DNA of 64,000 nucleotides from contig NZ_SRXN01000029.1 in NCBI RefSeq assembly GCF_004827385.1, positions 29,378-93,377 on the forward strand, read 5' to 3'. The position numbers were made by a program, and so were the translations under genes. The notes under the pieces were generated by a model that saw nothing but the letters and a program-made list of their open reading frames with translations, ran no database searches and was not told the DNA's origin. This DNA comes from Ensifer sp. MPMI2T (GTDB lineage Bacteria; Pseudomonadota; Alphaproteobacteria; Rhizobiales; Rhizobiaceae). Below, in pieces: positions 1-8,704 of the stretch (positions are counted from its first letter, which is position 1; every line of letters begins with the position of its first letter).

Positions 1-2
1 TC

Positions 3-641
3 GCCAGCTACGCTCGCAGTGACGACGGCGACCGCACGCTCGTCGCCACGGGCCGGGCAGCACCCAAGGTCGCGCCGCCCCCCCGTGGCATGCTCAGACG
101 CGTCGCCGCCGGTCTGCTGATCTTCGCCGCAGGCGCGCTCACGGGCCTCTATGCGCCCGCGATCGTAGCTCCCGACAGGCGGCTTCAGATCGCTGAAGAG
201 CCCGAAACGCTGCCCCGGCAGGCACAGTCGGCTTTCCTCATCTATGCGAGCGAGGTGCGCCACCCGGTCGAGGTTGGCGCCAACGAGCAGGGGCATCTCG
301 CCACTTGGCTTGGCAAGCGGCTCGACCATGCCCTGAGGATTCCCGACCTCTCCGCGTTTGGCTTCTCGCTCGTCGGCGGCCGGCTCGTTCCGGTCAATGG
401 CAAGGCAGGCGCCATGCTGATGTACGAGGATGGCACGGGCCAGCGGCTGACCGTCCTTCTCGGCCGCAACACCGAGAACCGCGAAACGAGCTTCCGCATT
501 GCGAGCCAAGGCGGCGTCGAAACCTTCTACTGGATCGACGGCGGGATCGGCTACGCCGTCACCGGCGAGGTGCCACGCGAACTTTTGCAGAAAGTCGCCG
601 ATGAATGCTATCGGCAGTTCGAGGGTTCGTCGGCGTCGTGA
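3..641 (+). CDS. Anti-sigma factor, C-terminal part (5' end outside window)
   Basis: The frame is open from base 3 with no start codon needed, so the gene enters from the left edge; the ATG at 90 is probably internal. One membrane segment follows (VAAGLLIFAAGALTGLYA), then a roughly 150-residue domain with the signature RHPVEVGANEQGHLATWL and a MYEDGTGQRLTVLL strand. This matches rhizobial membrane anti-sigma factors that sequester an ECF sigma factor through a cytoplasmic N-terminal domain, which would lie upstream. The cognate sigma gene is presumably just outside the window (inference). Family call is from pattern recognition. Confidence 0.75.
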   Translation, partial: ASYARSDDGDRTLVATGRAAPKVAPPPRGMLRRVAAGLLIFAAGALTGLYAPAIVAPDRRLQIAEEPETLPRQAQSAFLIYASEVRHPVEVGANEQGHLATWLGKRLDHALRIPDLSAFGFSLVGGRLVPVNGKAGAMLMYEDGTGQRLTVLLGRNTENRETSFRIASQGGVETFYWIDGGIGYAVTGEVPRELLQKVADECYRQFEGSSAS

Positions 642-653
642 ATCGACGCGCGG

Positions 654-716
654 CTGCAGAGATTTCAAAGTTCTACAGCGACCTACGCGCGTCTAACCCG
701 ACGCCCGGCGCTGTAG
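654..716 (-). repeat. RIME1-like element, half copy
   Basis: Inverted arms CTACAGCG (673-680) and CGCTGTAG (709-716) enclose a GC-rich loop. Read on the minus strand the tail (gctgtagaactttgaaat...ctgcag) resembles the fuller copies at 5514, 17669 and 59533. Only one of the two palindromes remains. The element overlaps the 3' end of the neighbouring acetyltransferase and supplies its last codons. Confidence 0.75.
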
Positions 717-1244
717 GAAATCATGGTCGAGCAAGCCCATCATGACGTCGTCATGCCATGTTCCGTTGACAAAGGCGGCCTCGCGCTCCCTTCCCTCCAC
801 GACAAAACCAGACTTTTCATAGGCCCTGATCGCCCGTTCGTTGTAGCTGAGCACGCGAATGCCAATTCGATGAAGCCTCATCGGACCAAAGGCGTGCTTC
901 AGAAGCAGGTCGATTGCCTCGCTGCCAAAGCCACGCCCAAGCAGGGCGCTGTTATATATTCCGATTGCCATTGAGGCGCGCCGGTCATGCTGGTCGACGC
1001 GGTCCAGCCTGATCTCTCCAGCGCACGCCCCCTGAATTTCAATGATCCAGGCATGCGGGTGCTCGCCCAAGTTCCGCACCCAAGCTGCCGCCCTTTCTCT
1101 CGTTATCGGCCGCACGTCTTCTCTGCTGACACCGAACATTTCGGCGATCTCCGGATCGCTCCCTAAAAGAAAGCGAGCCTCGATATCCGCCTCGCAAGGA
1201 GGCCGGAGCCTGATGTTCGGTCCTTCGAGAATGGGTGCTTGCAC
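693..1244 (-). CDS. GNAT-family N-acetyltransferase (RimJ/RimL type)
   Basis: About 183 residues with the RimJ/RimL layout: N-terminal strand IRLRPPCEADIEA, acetyl-CoA loop region LLGRGFGSEAIDLLLKHAF, and the C-terminal motif RVLSYNERAIRAYEKSGF. It probably acetylates a small molecule or a protein amine; the substrate cannot be told. The GTG start at 1244 is preferred because it follows an AAGGG motif about 10 bases upstream and does not overlap the previous gene; an ATG at 1304 would overlap it by 41 bases and has no ribosome site. It lies last in the nitrile hydratase gene string. The final residues (FLQRRASG) and stop are encoded by a RIME1-like half element. Confidence 0.82.
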   Translation of the reverse strand: MQAPILEGPNIRLRPPCEADIEARFLLGSDPEIAEMFGVSREDVRPITRERAAAWVRNLGEHPHAWIIEIQGACAGEIRLDRVDQHDRRASMAIGIYNSALLGRGFGSEAIDLLLKHAFGPMRLHRIGIRVLSYNERAIRAYEKSGFVVEGREREAAFVNGTWHDDVMMGLLDHDFLQRRASG

Positions 1245-1263
1245 GCGGCGCCATCCCTTCGTC

Positions 1264-1707
1264 TTATCGCAGTGGATCGTTCTCAATGACGATCGGCCTG
1301 CCATGTGGAGTGGCTTCGGCAGCGCGCTGCCAGCTTCGCGTGAGTGCGTCGAGCTCGCGTCCGGAAGCGATGGAGAGCTCCGTTACCAGGCGGGAAAGTG
1401 CCGCCACCCAGCAATCGTAATAGTCGCTGGCATCGGCCCTGCGGCCGGGCTTATAGAGCTCGGCCGAGAGCGCTTCCGCCCACTCGCTCCAGGAAAACAC
1501 GCCTTGCTCGTGCAGCCGCGCGGTCATCGCGAAAACGGTGGCCTGCCAGGGCTCGGCAAAGACGGGGTCGCCCTCGGCGGACTTCGGCAGTTCGTCCGAG
1601 GCAAGCAGTGGGGAACGAGGAAAAGCCGACACCAGCTTTCGCCCCTTTTCCCGCTCGGACAATTGCGAAACGGTTTCACGCTTGCTCAAGGTAGCTCTCC
1701 CAGGCAT
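1264..1707 (-). CDS. Nitrile hydratase accessory/activator protein
   Basis: 147 residues. The segment AEGDPVFAEPWQATVFAMTARLHEQGVFSWSEWAEAL is characteristic of nitrile hydratase activators, which deliver metal to the alpha subunit and help oxidise its ligand cysteines. A later YYDCWVAALSRLV motif also fits. The gene overlaps the end of nthB by 32 bases, the usual third position in cobalt-type nitrile hydratase operons. Activators of cobalt enzymes often act by swapping subunits with the apo-enzyme (known for the family; not visible here). Confidence 0.87.
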   Translation of the reverse strand: MPGRATLSKRETVSQLSEREKGRKLVSAFPRSPLLASDELPKSAEGDPVFAEPWQATVFAMTARLHEQGVFSWSEWAEALSAELYKPGRRADASDYYDCWVAALSRLVTELSIASGRELDALTRSWQRAAEATPHGRPIVIENDPLR

Positions 1708-2335
1708 CGATCGAGATCGTCAGCGTCGGGTCCGCCCCCTCGCCCCAGATCTCGCCGCCGTCGAACACGACCGTATAGACCCATTGCGGGTTCTCGCCCC
1801 TGCCGTGCGCGTTGTCGTCCGGGAAGACGAAGCTGCCTTGCACTGCCTCCACCACGCCCTTCTTGGCGCGAGCATAGCGCGGCAGACGCGTATGGGTTTC
1901 AGGATTGAAATTTTTGGTGCGCACCCTTTCGCCGACGACGAAACGCGGCGGCGTTGCGACCGGCCTCTCGCACGGGCCGCCCTTGGCGAGCACGCCCGCC
2001 ACCATCTCGGCCTTCAGCACCCGCTTCGGTTGGGCCCCCTTCTCCAGCATATGACCGGCATCGAGTTCGGCCTGCGTCAGGAAGCCGTGGCGCTTGAGCA
2101 AGGTCTCCAGCGCGCGGGTCCAGATCTCGTAGTAGCTTGCCGAAAGATAGGTCGCCGGCGGCAGGCTTTCGCGCGCATGGCGGCTCTCGTCGATCGTCCA
2201 GGCGCCGAAGGCACCGCAGGAGAGTGTTACGCCGAGCGCCCGTTTTTCCCATTCCGCATGGAAATAGGGCTCGTCCGTTTCGGGCGCGACCGGCCCAAGG
2301 CCATGCTGGCCGCCAAGGTCGTGCGGACCGTTCAT
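1676..2335 (-). CDS. nthB: Nitrile hydratase beta subunit
   Basis: 219 residues beginning [16 protein letters not shown], the typical N-terminus of the beta chain, and ending in an SH3-like barrel ([32 protein letters not shown] ... [14 protein letters not shown]). It forms the alpha-beta unit that hydrates nitriles to amides in the cytoplasm. The start is fixed by an ATGA overlap: the ATG at 2335 shares bases with the stop of nthA, so the two chains are translationally coupled. Confidence 0.93.
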   Translation of the reverse strand: MNGPHDLGGQHGLGPVAPETDEPYFHAEWEKRALGVTLSCGAFGAWTIDESRHARESLPPATYLSASYYEIWTRALETLLKRHGFLTQAELDAGHMLEKGAQPKRVLKAEMVAGVLAKGGPCERPVATPPRFVVGERVRTKNFNPETHTRLPRYARAKKGVVEAVQGSFVFPDDNAHGRGENPQWVYTVVFDGGEIWGEGADPTLTISIDAWESYLEQA

Positions 2336-2970
2336 CGCGCGGCCTCCGGCGAAAGCGCCAGGCCAGTGCCGATCATCGAGTCCCGCGTCACCAGCTCGGC
2401 CAGTTGCTCCTCGCTGAAGCCCTCGGTGCGGTCCGGCCGTTCGGGCACGACGAGATAGCGCAGTTCCGCCGTCGAGTCCCAGACGCGAATCTTCTTTGCT
2501 GCCGAGAGTTCGAGCCCGAATTCGGCAAGGACGCCGCGCGGATCGATAACCGCGCGCGAACGATAAGGCGGCGCCTTGTACCAGACAGGCGGCAGACCCA
2601 GCACCGCCCAAGGATAGCAGGAGCAGAGCGTGCAGACGACGAGATTGTGCGTGTCGGGCGTGTTGAACACGGCGCGCATGTGCTCTCCCTGTCGGCCGGT
2701 AAAACCGAGGCTCGCGATCGCCGCCGTCGCATCGCGTTTCAACCATTCGGCAAACTGCGGATCGCCCCAGGCCTTGGCAACGACGCGCGCACCGTTTCTC
2801 GGCCCCACCTTCGTTTCGTAGGTCTCGACGATCGCATCGATCGCGGCCGGGTCGATCAGCCCCTTTTCCGTCAGCACCGTTTCCAGCGCCTTCACCCGCG
2901 CTTCCATGTCGGTGAAATGATTGTCGTGATGGTGATGATCGTGGCCGTGGCCATGATGACGCTCTGACAT
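2332..2970 (-). CDS. nthA: Nitrile hydratase alpha subunit, cobalt type
   Basis: 212 residues with the metal claw [10 protein letters not shown]: Cys113, Cys116, Cys118. Thr in second position (CTLCSC) is the mark of non-corrin cobalt enzymes; iron enzymes have CSLCSC. In the family the last two cysteines become sulfinic and sulfenic acids. The first 18 residues are very His-rich ([14 protein letters not shown]), an unusual extension that could bind metal. With nthB and the activator downstream it makes a complete operon that turns nitriles into amides, giving access to nitrile nitrogen if an amidase exists elsewhere. The gene is divergent from the SDR gene at 3123. Confidence 0.95.
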   Translation of the reverse strand: MSERHHGHGHDHHHHDNHFTDMEARVKALETVLTEKGLIDPAAIDAIVETYETKVGPRNGARVVAKAWGDPQFAEWLKRDATAAIASLGFTGRQGEHMRAVFNTPDTHNLVVCTLCSCYPWAVLGLPPVWYKAPPYRSRAVIDPRGVLAEFGLELSAAKKIRVWDSTAELRYLVVPERPDRTEGFSEEQLAELVTRDSMIGTGLALSPEAAR

Positions 2971-3122
2971 TCCGTCGCTCCTCTGCCGGAAACGCCGTTC
3001 TTTCTAATACATTAGCGCAAGAACCGGAATCGGTTTCTGAGCGCGCCTGAGGATTTCGCAATGACGGAAGCGGTTGTATCCAGTCGGCTTCAACGCAGCG
3101 GGGTTTCAGCTAAGTTCGTGCC

Positions 3123-4406
3123 ATGAACGTCCTGATTCTCGGCGCGACCGGCTTTATCGGCTCCGCCATCGCCAGAAAACTCGTCGACGACGGCCACCAA
3201 GTCATCGGGCTCGGCCGCGATCCTTCGCGCGCCGCATTGAAGATGCCTGCGCTTCGCTGGATCAGGGCGGAGCTTGCCGGCATGACAGCGGGCGAAAATT
3301 GGCGCGACGCACTGGAAGGCCAGGACGTGGTCGTCAATTGCGCCGGCGCCCTGCAGGACGGCCTTTCGGACGACCTCGTCGCCACCCAGGAGAAGGCGAT
3401 GCTGGCGCTCTACGAGGCCGCGCGCGAGAGCGGACTGCGGCTTGTCGTGCAGATATCGGCAGAAATGGATCGCGCCGGTCGCGATCTTGCCTTTCTGGCG
3501 ACGAAACGTAGAGCGGACGCGGCGCTTGCTTCGAGCGGGCTATCCTTTGTAATCCTTCGTCCGGCGCTGGTCATCGGTCGCAACGCCCATGGCGGCTCCG
3601 CACTGTTGAGAGCCCTTGCCGCCCTCCCGTTCGCAATTCCGCTCATCCATGCCGGAAGTCCGGTGGCAACCGTCGCACTTGATGACGTCGCAAGCGCCGT
3701 AACCGCAGCCGTCAACGGCGACCTGCCGGCCGGCCCTGATCTTGCGCTCGGCAGCGATGAAGACCTGACGTTGAAGGATCTCGTTCTCCTTCATCGCCGC
3801 TGGCTCGGCCTCCCACCCGCTCCGGCAATTGCGTTGCCGCCCGCCTTGGCGCGGCCGGTAACCTGGCTGGCGGATGTCGCCGGCCTACTCGGGTGGCGCT
3901 CGCCACTCCGCTCTACCGCGATGACGGTCATGTCCGGCGGCATTGCGAGCAGGTTGTCATCGGACTTCAAGCCGCGGCTGGTGTCCGCCGCCGCGACACT
4001 TGCCGCTGCGCCTTCGGGCGTCCAGGATCTCTGGTTTGCCCGGCTTTACCTGTTGAAACCGCTGATCGTCGTCTCCCTTTCGCTTTTCTGGCTCATCTCC
4101 GGCCTCGTGCCGTTCTTCGCCTTCGAGGCGGCAAGCGCACATTTCGCGACCTTCCTGCCGGGGCCGCTTGCCAGCGCGGCGACCATCGCGACCTCTTTTG
4201 CGGATATCGCGCTCGGGATTGCGGTTCTGGCGCGACCCTGGGCAAGGCGGGCGCTCCTCGGCATGCTTTTGCTGACGCTTGCCTATCTGCTTGCAGCAAC
4301 GTTTGCTGAACCCGCACTCTGGCTCGATCCGCTCGGTCCATTGGTCAAGGTTCTGCCGTCGATCCTTCTGACCCTCGCCGCGCTTGCCATTCTGGACGAA
4401 CGCTGA
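3123..4406 (+). CDS. SDR-family oxidoreductase fused to a DoxX-like membrane domain
   Basis: 427 residues. The N-terminal two thirds is an atypical short-chain dehydrogenase/NmrA-like fold beginning MNVLILGATGFIGSAIARKL (GxxGxxG dinucleotide site). From about residue 300 the chain becomes hydrophobic with four likely membrane spans, as in DoxX-like C-terminal domains. It probably binds NAD(P) at the membrane, substrate unknown. Its last base is shared with the start of the next gene (stop and start overlap at 4404-4408), so both are likely co-translated. Confidence 0.8.
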   Translation: MNVLILGATGFIGSAIARKLVDDGHQVIGLGRDPSRAALKMPALRWIRAELAGMTAGENWRDALEGQDVVVNCAGALQDGLSDDLVATQEKAMLALYEAARESGLRLVVQISAEMDRAGRDLAFLATKRRADAALASSGLSFVILRPALVIGRNAHGGSALLRALAALPFAIPLIHAGSPVATVALDDVASAVTAAVNGDLPAGPDLALGSDEDLTLKDLVLLHRRWLGLPPAPAIALPPALARPVTWLADVAGLLGWRSPLRSTAMTVMSGGIASRLSSDFKPRLVSAAATLAAAPSGVQDLWFARLYLLKPLIVVSLSLFWLISGLVPFFAFEAASAHFATFLPGPLASAATIATSFADIALGIAVLARPWARRALLGMLLLTLAYLLAATFAEPALWLDPLGPLVKVLPSILLTLAALAILDER

Positions 4407-4885
4407 TGGCCTTCGAAGACCTGCTTAGACTCCTGCACGTTCTCGGCTCCGCCGTGCTCTTCGGCACCGGCGCCGGCATCGCCTTTTTCATGGTCATGGC
4501 CGAACGCACACGCGATCCGCGCATCATCGCCCAGGTCGCCGGAATTGTGGTTGTTGCCGACACGGTCTTCACCGCCACCGCGGTCCTGCTGCAGCCGCTG
4601 ACCGGCTACGGGTTGGCGTACGCGATCGGCTGGCCGCTTACCGAGGGCTGGATCGTGCTGTCGCTGGCTCTCTATGTCCTCGCCGGCCTCTTCTGGCTGC
4701 CAGTCGTCTGGATCCAGATCAGACTGCGGGACCTGGCAAAGCAGGCCGTCGCAGCGGAAGCGCCCCTGCCGCCGGCTTTCGATCGCCTCTATCGCATCTG
4801 GTTCGCCTGCGGGTTTCCCGCCTTTGCCGCGGTCATTGCGATTTTCTGGCTGATGCTGACGAAGCCGGACATTACTCTATTTTAG
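4406..4885 (+). CDS. DUF2269 family integral membrane protein
   Basis: 159 residues with four hydrophobic segments and the conserved opening LLRLLHVLGSAVLFGTGAG. This matches DUF2269, a membrane family of unknown function. It overlaps the SDR/DoxX gene by one base, a pairing suggesting a joint membrane redox role (inference). Its stop overlaps the 3' end of the convergent lysE-like gene by 9 bases. Confidence 0.8.
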   Translation: MAFEDLLRLLHVLGSAVLFGTGAGIAFFMVMAERTRDPRIIAQVAGIVVVADTVFTATAVLLQPLTGYGLAYAIGWPLTEGWIVLSLALYVLAGLFWLPVVWIQIRLRDLAKQAVAAEAPLPPAFDRLYRIWFACGFPAFAAVIAIFWLMLTKPDITLF

Positions 4886-5470
4886 CATCGGCCAGAGGCT
4901 GACGACGAGCAACACGGCCATGGTGATGTTGAACCATTTGAGCCGCGACGGCTCGGAGAGCCACTGCCGCAGTGCCGAGCCGAAGCCGGCCCAGGTCGAA
5001 ACGCTCGGAAGGTTCACAAGCGCGAAGACGAGGCCGACGAAGAGCACGCTCAAGAGATAGCTGTCGCCGCTCGTGTAGGTGGCCATGGCCGAGACCGCCA
5101 TGACCCAGGCCTTCGGATTGACCCACTGGAAGGCGGCCGCCTGCAGAAAGGTCATCGGCCGCGCGCTCGCGTTGCCCTCGCCAAGCGATCGCGAAGAGCC
5201 GATCTTCCAGGCAATCCAGACGAGATAGGCTCCGCCGGCAAATTTCAGCGTGGTGTAGATGAGCGGTACCGAGTGGAGCAGCGCACCGAGCCCGAGACCG
5301 ACCGCCAGCAAAAGCACGAAGAAACCGACGCCGATGCCGAGCATGTGCGGAATGGTGCGCGCGAAGCCGAAATTCACGCCTGAGGCGAACAGCATCATGT
5401 TGTTCGGCCCCGGCGTGATCGACGTCGTGAAGGCAAACAGGAACAGCGCAAGCAGCGTATCCAGTTGCAT
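4877..5470 (-). CDS. LysE/RhtB family amino-acid exporter
   Basis: 197 residues with six predicted membrane segments and the family signature ITPGPNNMMLFASGVNFG near the N-terminus. Family members export amino acids such as lysine, homoserine or threonine across the inner membrane. The cargo cannot be predicted, and no LysR-type regulator lies beside it. Confidence 0.88.
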   Translation of the reverse strand: MQLDTLLALFLFAFTTSITPGPNNMMLFASGVNFGFARTIPHMLGIGVGFFVLLLAVGLGLGALLHSVPLIYTTLKFAGGAYLVWIAWKIGSSRSLGEGNASARPMTFLQAAAFQWVNPKAWVMAVSAMATYTSGDSYLLSVLFVGLVFALVNLPSVSTWAGFGSALRQWLSEPSRLKWFNITMAVLLVVSLWPMLK

Positions 5471-5513
5471 GAATTTCCTCCAGCAGCGCCGCCGCCGTGG
5501 AGGCGCGCCCCAT

Positions 5514-5617
5514 TTACAGCGCCGTGCGTCTTTTCAGACGCACAAAGGTCGCTGTAACACTTTGAATTGCTGCATGGTTTTGTCCTTAAATCGGTTCCGA
5601 TTTAAGGAACCATGCAG
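5514..5617 (+). repeat. RIME1-like intergenic mosaic element, complete
   Basis: About 104 bases built of two imperfect palindromes: ttacagcgccgtgcgtctt...agacgcacaaaggtcgctgtaa, then gctgcatggtt...ttaaatcggttccgattta...aaccatgcag. The same architecture recurs at 17669-17772 and 59533-59635, and in decayed form elsewhere. Rhizobial RIME1 elements are about 108 bases with two large palindromes (established). Confidence 0.85.
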
Positions 5618-5983
5618 CGGCTGATTTATCGTGGTTTTTTCCGCGAAGCGTGACCCGCTTTCGGAGATTGACCCGCTTTCGGAGATATTGAGACAACCTA
5701 GCTGACCCAAATGCCATGGCCAGACAAATCTTGTCATGGTGACAAAGCCGGATTCCATGGATGAGAGGGCATCTTGACCGGCAGCGTTCTCCATGGGAGA
5801 AGCGGCGCATGCGTGAGCACGATACCCACATTGTCGCCCGGGTCGCCGGCATCCCAACAGGCGGGATGCAGGGACTTCGCGCACGCTGACAGCACTCACG
5901 CGTAACCCGCAGCCTCGCCGGAAACGGACGGGGCTTTCTTCATGGGTTCAGGCGCCCGTCCATCGGCACTTTGGAGATGGAAA
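5618..5983. other. Intergenic stretch without a convincing gene
   Basis: No open frame here has a plausible ribosome site or composition. It holds two directly repeated copies of TGACCCGCTTTCGGAGA (5651-5667 and 5669-5685) just after the RIME1-like element. The promoter of the downstream methyltransferase presumably lies here, but no clear -35/-10 pair was identified. Confidence 0.5.
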
Positions 5984-6712
5984 ATGGCACAAAATATTTA
6001 TGACAAACCCGAATTCTTCGCCGGTTACAGCCAACTCGGACGGTCGGTGCATGGCCTCGACGGTGCGGCCGAATGGCCGGCCATCCGCGCCATGCTGCCG
6101 CATCTCGGCGGCCTGCGCGTGGTCGATCTCGGCTGCGGTTTCGGCTGGTTCGCACGCTGGGCGCGGGAAAACGGCGCGGCGCAGGTACTCGGCCTCGATC
6201 TTTCCGAGAACATGGTCGCGCGGGCGAGGAAGGATACGAGCGACCTGGCGATCGAATACCGCATCGCCGATCTCGAGCTCGTGGCCCTGCCGGAGGCGAG
6301 CTTCGACTTCGCCTACAGTTCGCTCGCCTTCCACTACATCGAGGACTTCGACCGGCTGGTGCGGACGATCCACGCGAGTCTCGTTCCCGGCTCACGTTTC
6401 GTCTTCACGATCGAGCATCCGATCTTCATGGCACCGACGAACCCCGGCTGGTCGACGGACGCCGAAGGCCGCCGCATCTGGCCGCTCGACCGCTACTCGG
6501 TCGAGGGTAAACGTACCACCGACTGGCTGGCCAAGGGCGTCGTCAAATATCACCGCACGATTGGCACCACCTTGAACACGCTCATCAAGGCTGGTTTCTC
6601 GATCCGCCATGTCGAGGAGTGGAGCCCTACAGCCGGGCAGATCGCCGCCAATCCCGATCTCGCAGAAGAGGTCGACCGGCCGATGATGCTTCTTGTCGCC
6701 GGCCAGCGTTAG
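5984..6712 (+). CDS. Class I SAM-dependent methyltransferase
   Basis: 242 residues. Rossmann motif I is VVDLGCGFGWFARWA, followed by acidic motif II (VLGLDLSENMV) and motif III/IV (SFDFAYSSLAFHYIEDFDRLV), as in UbiE/Methyltransf_11 proteins. The ATG at 5984 (MAQNIYDKPEFFAGY) is chosen over an ATG at 5942 because GGAG lies a few bases upstream. The substrate is unknown; there are no pathway neighbours. Confidence 0.85.
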   Translation: MAQNIYDKPEFFAGYSQLGRSVHGLDGAAEWPAIRAMLPHLGGLRVVDLGCGFGWFARWARENGAAQVLGLDLSENMVARARKDTSDLAIEYRIADLELVALPEASFDFAYSSLAFHYIEDFDRLVRTIHASLVPGSRFVFTIEHPIFMAPTNPGWSTDAEGRRIWPLDRYSVEGKRTTDWLAKGVVKYHRTIGTTLNTLIKAGFSIRHVEEWSPTAGQIAANPDLAEEVDRPMMLLVAGQR

Positions 6713-6737
6713 CCAACCAGCATCCAGAAGCGGATAC

Positions 6738-6968
6738 CTATTTCCGCTTTTGCGCCTTTCGCTTCTCTTTCGGCGCAGGGGCAGGATTTGCCGCCTCCTC
6801 GGCGGCTTCCTTTTCCAACCGCAGTTGCCGGAGGCGGGCCGTCTTCTTCTCGCGAGCGACCTTCTCTTGCTCCATGATGGCACGTGAAGCGATCGTCGCC
6901 TGGTCGGCGCGGTCGGACGGGTTTTTCTTGGCCGGCTTGAACACGCTGTTGGCCTGACTTTCCTTCAT
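6738..6968 (-). CDS. Small highly charged protein, function unknown
   Basis: 76 residues, Lys/Arg/Glu-rich, with a probable long helix or coiled coil in the second half (EQEKVAREKKTARLRQLRLEKEAAEEAA) and a basic tail. The start at 6968 is supported by AAGGAG seven bases upstream, and not the GTG-like start further up. It resembles small conserved rhizobial proteins of unknown role. It follows the cold-shock gene on the same strand, but a terminator lies between them. Confidence 0.6.
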   Translation of the reverse strand: MKESQANSVFKPAKKNPSDRADQATIASRAIMEQEKVAREKKTARLRQLRLEKEAAEEAANPAPAPKEKRKAQKRK

Positions 6969-6993
6969 CAGCTTACTCCTTACTAACGGCAAT

Positions 6994-7018
6994 AAAAAAG
7001 GCCGGGCGAACCCGACCT
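6994..7018 (-). terminator. Rho-independent terminator downstream of the cold-shock gene
   Basis: On the minus strand AGGTCGGG-TTCG-CCCGGCCT forms an 8-bp stem (one G-U pair) with a tetraloop, followed directly by a run of T. It sits about 105 bases after the csp stop codon. Confidence 0.85.
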
Positions 7019-7122
7019 TCCCTCATCATCTCAACCTGCCAGTGCCAGTACATCCGTGGTCAAAGGCAGGGAGATAATAATCTCGTGTAATGCGATCATG
7101 GAGCATAATCGCGTGCGCAAAC

Positions 7123-7332
7123 TCAAAGGGCGCGCAGGTTTTCCGCCGACGTCTTGCCCGTGCGGCGATCCTGGGCGAGTTCGAAGCTCACCTTCTGGCC
7201 GTCCTTGAGAGTGGTGAGACCAGCGCGCTCAACAGCCGAGATATGCACGAACACGTCAGACGCACCATCATCCGGCTGGATGAACCCGAAGCCCTTGGTG
7301 CTATTGAACCACTTTACTGTTCCAGAAGCCAC
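7123..7332 (-). CDS. CspA-family cold-shock protein
   Basis: 69 residues, a single cold-shock domain. RNP1 is [10 protein letters not shown] and RNP2 is DVFVHISAV, the nucleic-acid binding surface of the five-stranded barrel. Such proteins melt RNA structure during cold or stationary phase. The ATG is preceded by AAAGGAT. A perfect hairpin lies 35-55 bases upstream in the likely leader, and a strong terminator follows the gene, so it is monocistronic. Confidence 0.95.
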   Translation of the reverse strand: MASGTVKWFNSTKGFGFIQPDDGASDVFVHISAVERAGLTTLKDGQKVSFELAQDRRTGKTSAENLRAL

Positions 7333-7365
7333 GTTGGCATCCTTTCAATCGCTCATAGAAGAACA

Positions 7366-7385
7366 ACATCGCGTTTCCGCGATGT
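7366..7385 (-). promoter_or_regulatory. Hairpin in the likely 5' UTR of the cold-shock gene
   Basis: Perfect inverted repeat ACATCGCG-tttc-CGCGATGT with a 4-base loop, lying 34 bases before the csp start codon. The leaders of csp genes are commonly structured and temperature-responsive (known for E. coli cspA); a role here is inference. Confidence 0.5.
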
Positions 7386-7684
7386 ATTAAAACCGATTTT
7401 GTCAGGATCTTCGTGACGATGCGCCGAGGCGCAGAAACAAATATCGTCGATCAATATCGATTACATCTATGTAGGTTAGAATTGTGTCCCTTGCAAGGCG
7501 CGAATTATTTTTATTTCTCGATGAGTTAGCAGTACCGTTGGGCTATTATCATTATCCCGCTGCAGTGGTACGCAGGCAGCGGCACGAACGCACTTTTCGC
7601 CACGATAGCGGCGCTTGTCCACATGGACTTTCTCGCGTCGGATCTTAATCTTGGAATATCGAGCCAACCTCAGGACGATTTCCG

Positions 7685-8530
7685 ATGCATGATCCGATCC
7701 CGACCACCACTTTTCCAGACGGCCGCACGGTTCCGGTGCTTGGCCAGGGCACCTGGCGCATGGGCGAGAACCGCGCAAAGGCGGCTGAGGAAATCCGCAG
7801 CCTGCAAGCCGGGCTCGACCTCGGCATGACGCTTATCGACACGGCGGAAATGTACGGAGACGGCGGCGCGGAACGCATCGTCGGCGAGGCGATTAAAGGC
7901 CGGCGCGACGAGGTCTTTATCGTCAGCAAGGTGCTACCTTACAATGCCAGCCGCTCCGGCACCATTGCCGCCTGCGAACGCAGCCTCAAATGGCTCGGTA
8001 CCGACCGGATCGATCTCTATCTACTGCATTGGCGCGGCGGATACCCGCTCGCCGAAACCGTCGCCGCCTTCGAGACGCTGAAGAAGGCTGGCAAGATCGC
8101 CGCCTGGGGCGTTTCGAATTTCGACGTCGACGATATGGAGGAACTGGAAAGCGTGCCGGACGGCAAGAATGTCGCCGCCAATCAGGTTCTCTACAACCTT
8201 GCCCGCCGCGGTGTCGAATACGATCTCCTGCCCTGGTGCCGCGACCGCGGTGTACCCGTTATGGCCTACTCGCCGCTCGACGAGGGCCGGTTGCTTCACG
8301 ACGCCGACCTGATCCATATCGCCAAGGCGCACCAGGCGACGCCGGCGCAGGTGGCGCTCGCCTTCCTCAAAAGCCGCCCGGGCGTGATCTCGATCCCGAA
8401 AACCGGCTCGGCCGACCGCGCCCGCGAAAACCGCGACGCAATGGATATTCACTTCACGGCGGAAAACCTCGCCGATCTCGACCGGCTCTTTCCGCCGCCA
8501 AGGAGGAAGATGCGGCTGGAGATTATTTGA
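7685..8530 (+). CDS. Aldo/keto reductase
   Basis: 281 residues with an intact AKR tetrad: Asp52 and Tyr57 in IDTAEMYG, Lys83 in IVSKVLP, His116 in LLHW. The C-terminal [16 protein letters not shown] binds the NADPH phosphate. It is a cytosolic NADPH-dependent carbonyl reductase of the 2,5-diketogluconate reductase-like type. Substrate unknown. It is monocistronic, followed by a palindromic repeat. Confidence 0.92.
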   Translation: MHDPIPTTTFPDGRTVPVLGQGTWRMGENRAKAAEEIRSLQAGLDLGMTLIDTAEMYGDGGAERIVGEAIKGRRDEVFIVSKVLPYNASRSGTIAACERSLKWLGTDRIDLYLLHWRGGYPLAETVAAFETLKKAGKIAAWGVSNFDVDDMEELESVPDGKNVAANQVLYNLARRGVEYDLLPWCRDRGVPVMAYSPLDEGRLLHDADLIHIAKAHQATPAQVALAFLKSRPGVISIPKTGSADRARENRDAMDIHFTAENLADLDRLFPPPRRKMRLEII

Positions 8531-8550
8531 GGAGAGACTGCGGTATCAGA

Positions 8551-8661
8551 GCCCCTCATCCGCCTGCCGGCACCTTCTCCCGGCTTGCGGGGCGAAGGGA
8601 GTCGCGGCGCCGGCCCAAGTCCCCTCCCCCCGCCTGCCGGGAGAGGGCTAGGGTGAGGGGC
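8551..8661. repeat. Rhizobial palindromic repeat (gcccctcatccgcc...gagagggctagggtgaggggc)
   Basis: About 110 bases with terminal complementarity between GCCCCTCATCC and the end GGTGAGGGGC, plus internal inverted segments. A related copy lies at 61364-61459. The family is distinct from the RIME1-like elements and can fold into a long hairpin after the aldo/keto reductase gene. Confidence 0.75.
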
Positions 8662-8704
8662 AATTTGCGGCACCAAACGGCTCAATTGGAAATACAGGCA
8701 GCCC

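Noticed and set aside
2336..3061. In-frame upstream extension of nthB giving a 461-residue product
   Set aside because: The extra part lies in nthA read in another frame; the true start is fixed by the ATGA overlap and the typical MNGPHDLGG opening.
7476..7778. 100-codon minus-strand open frame upstream of the aldo/keto reductase
   Set aside because: No ribosome site, odd composition, and it runs into the reductase coding region.
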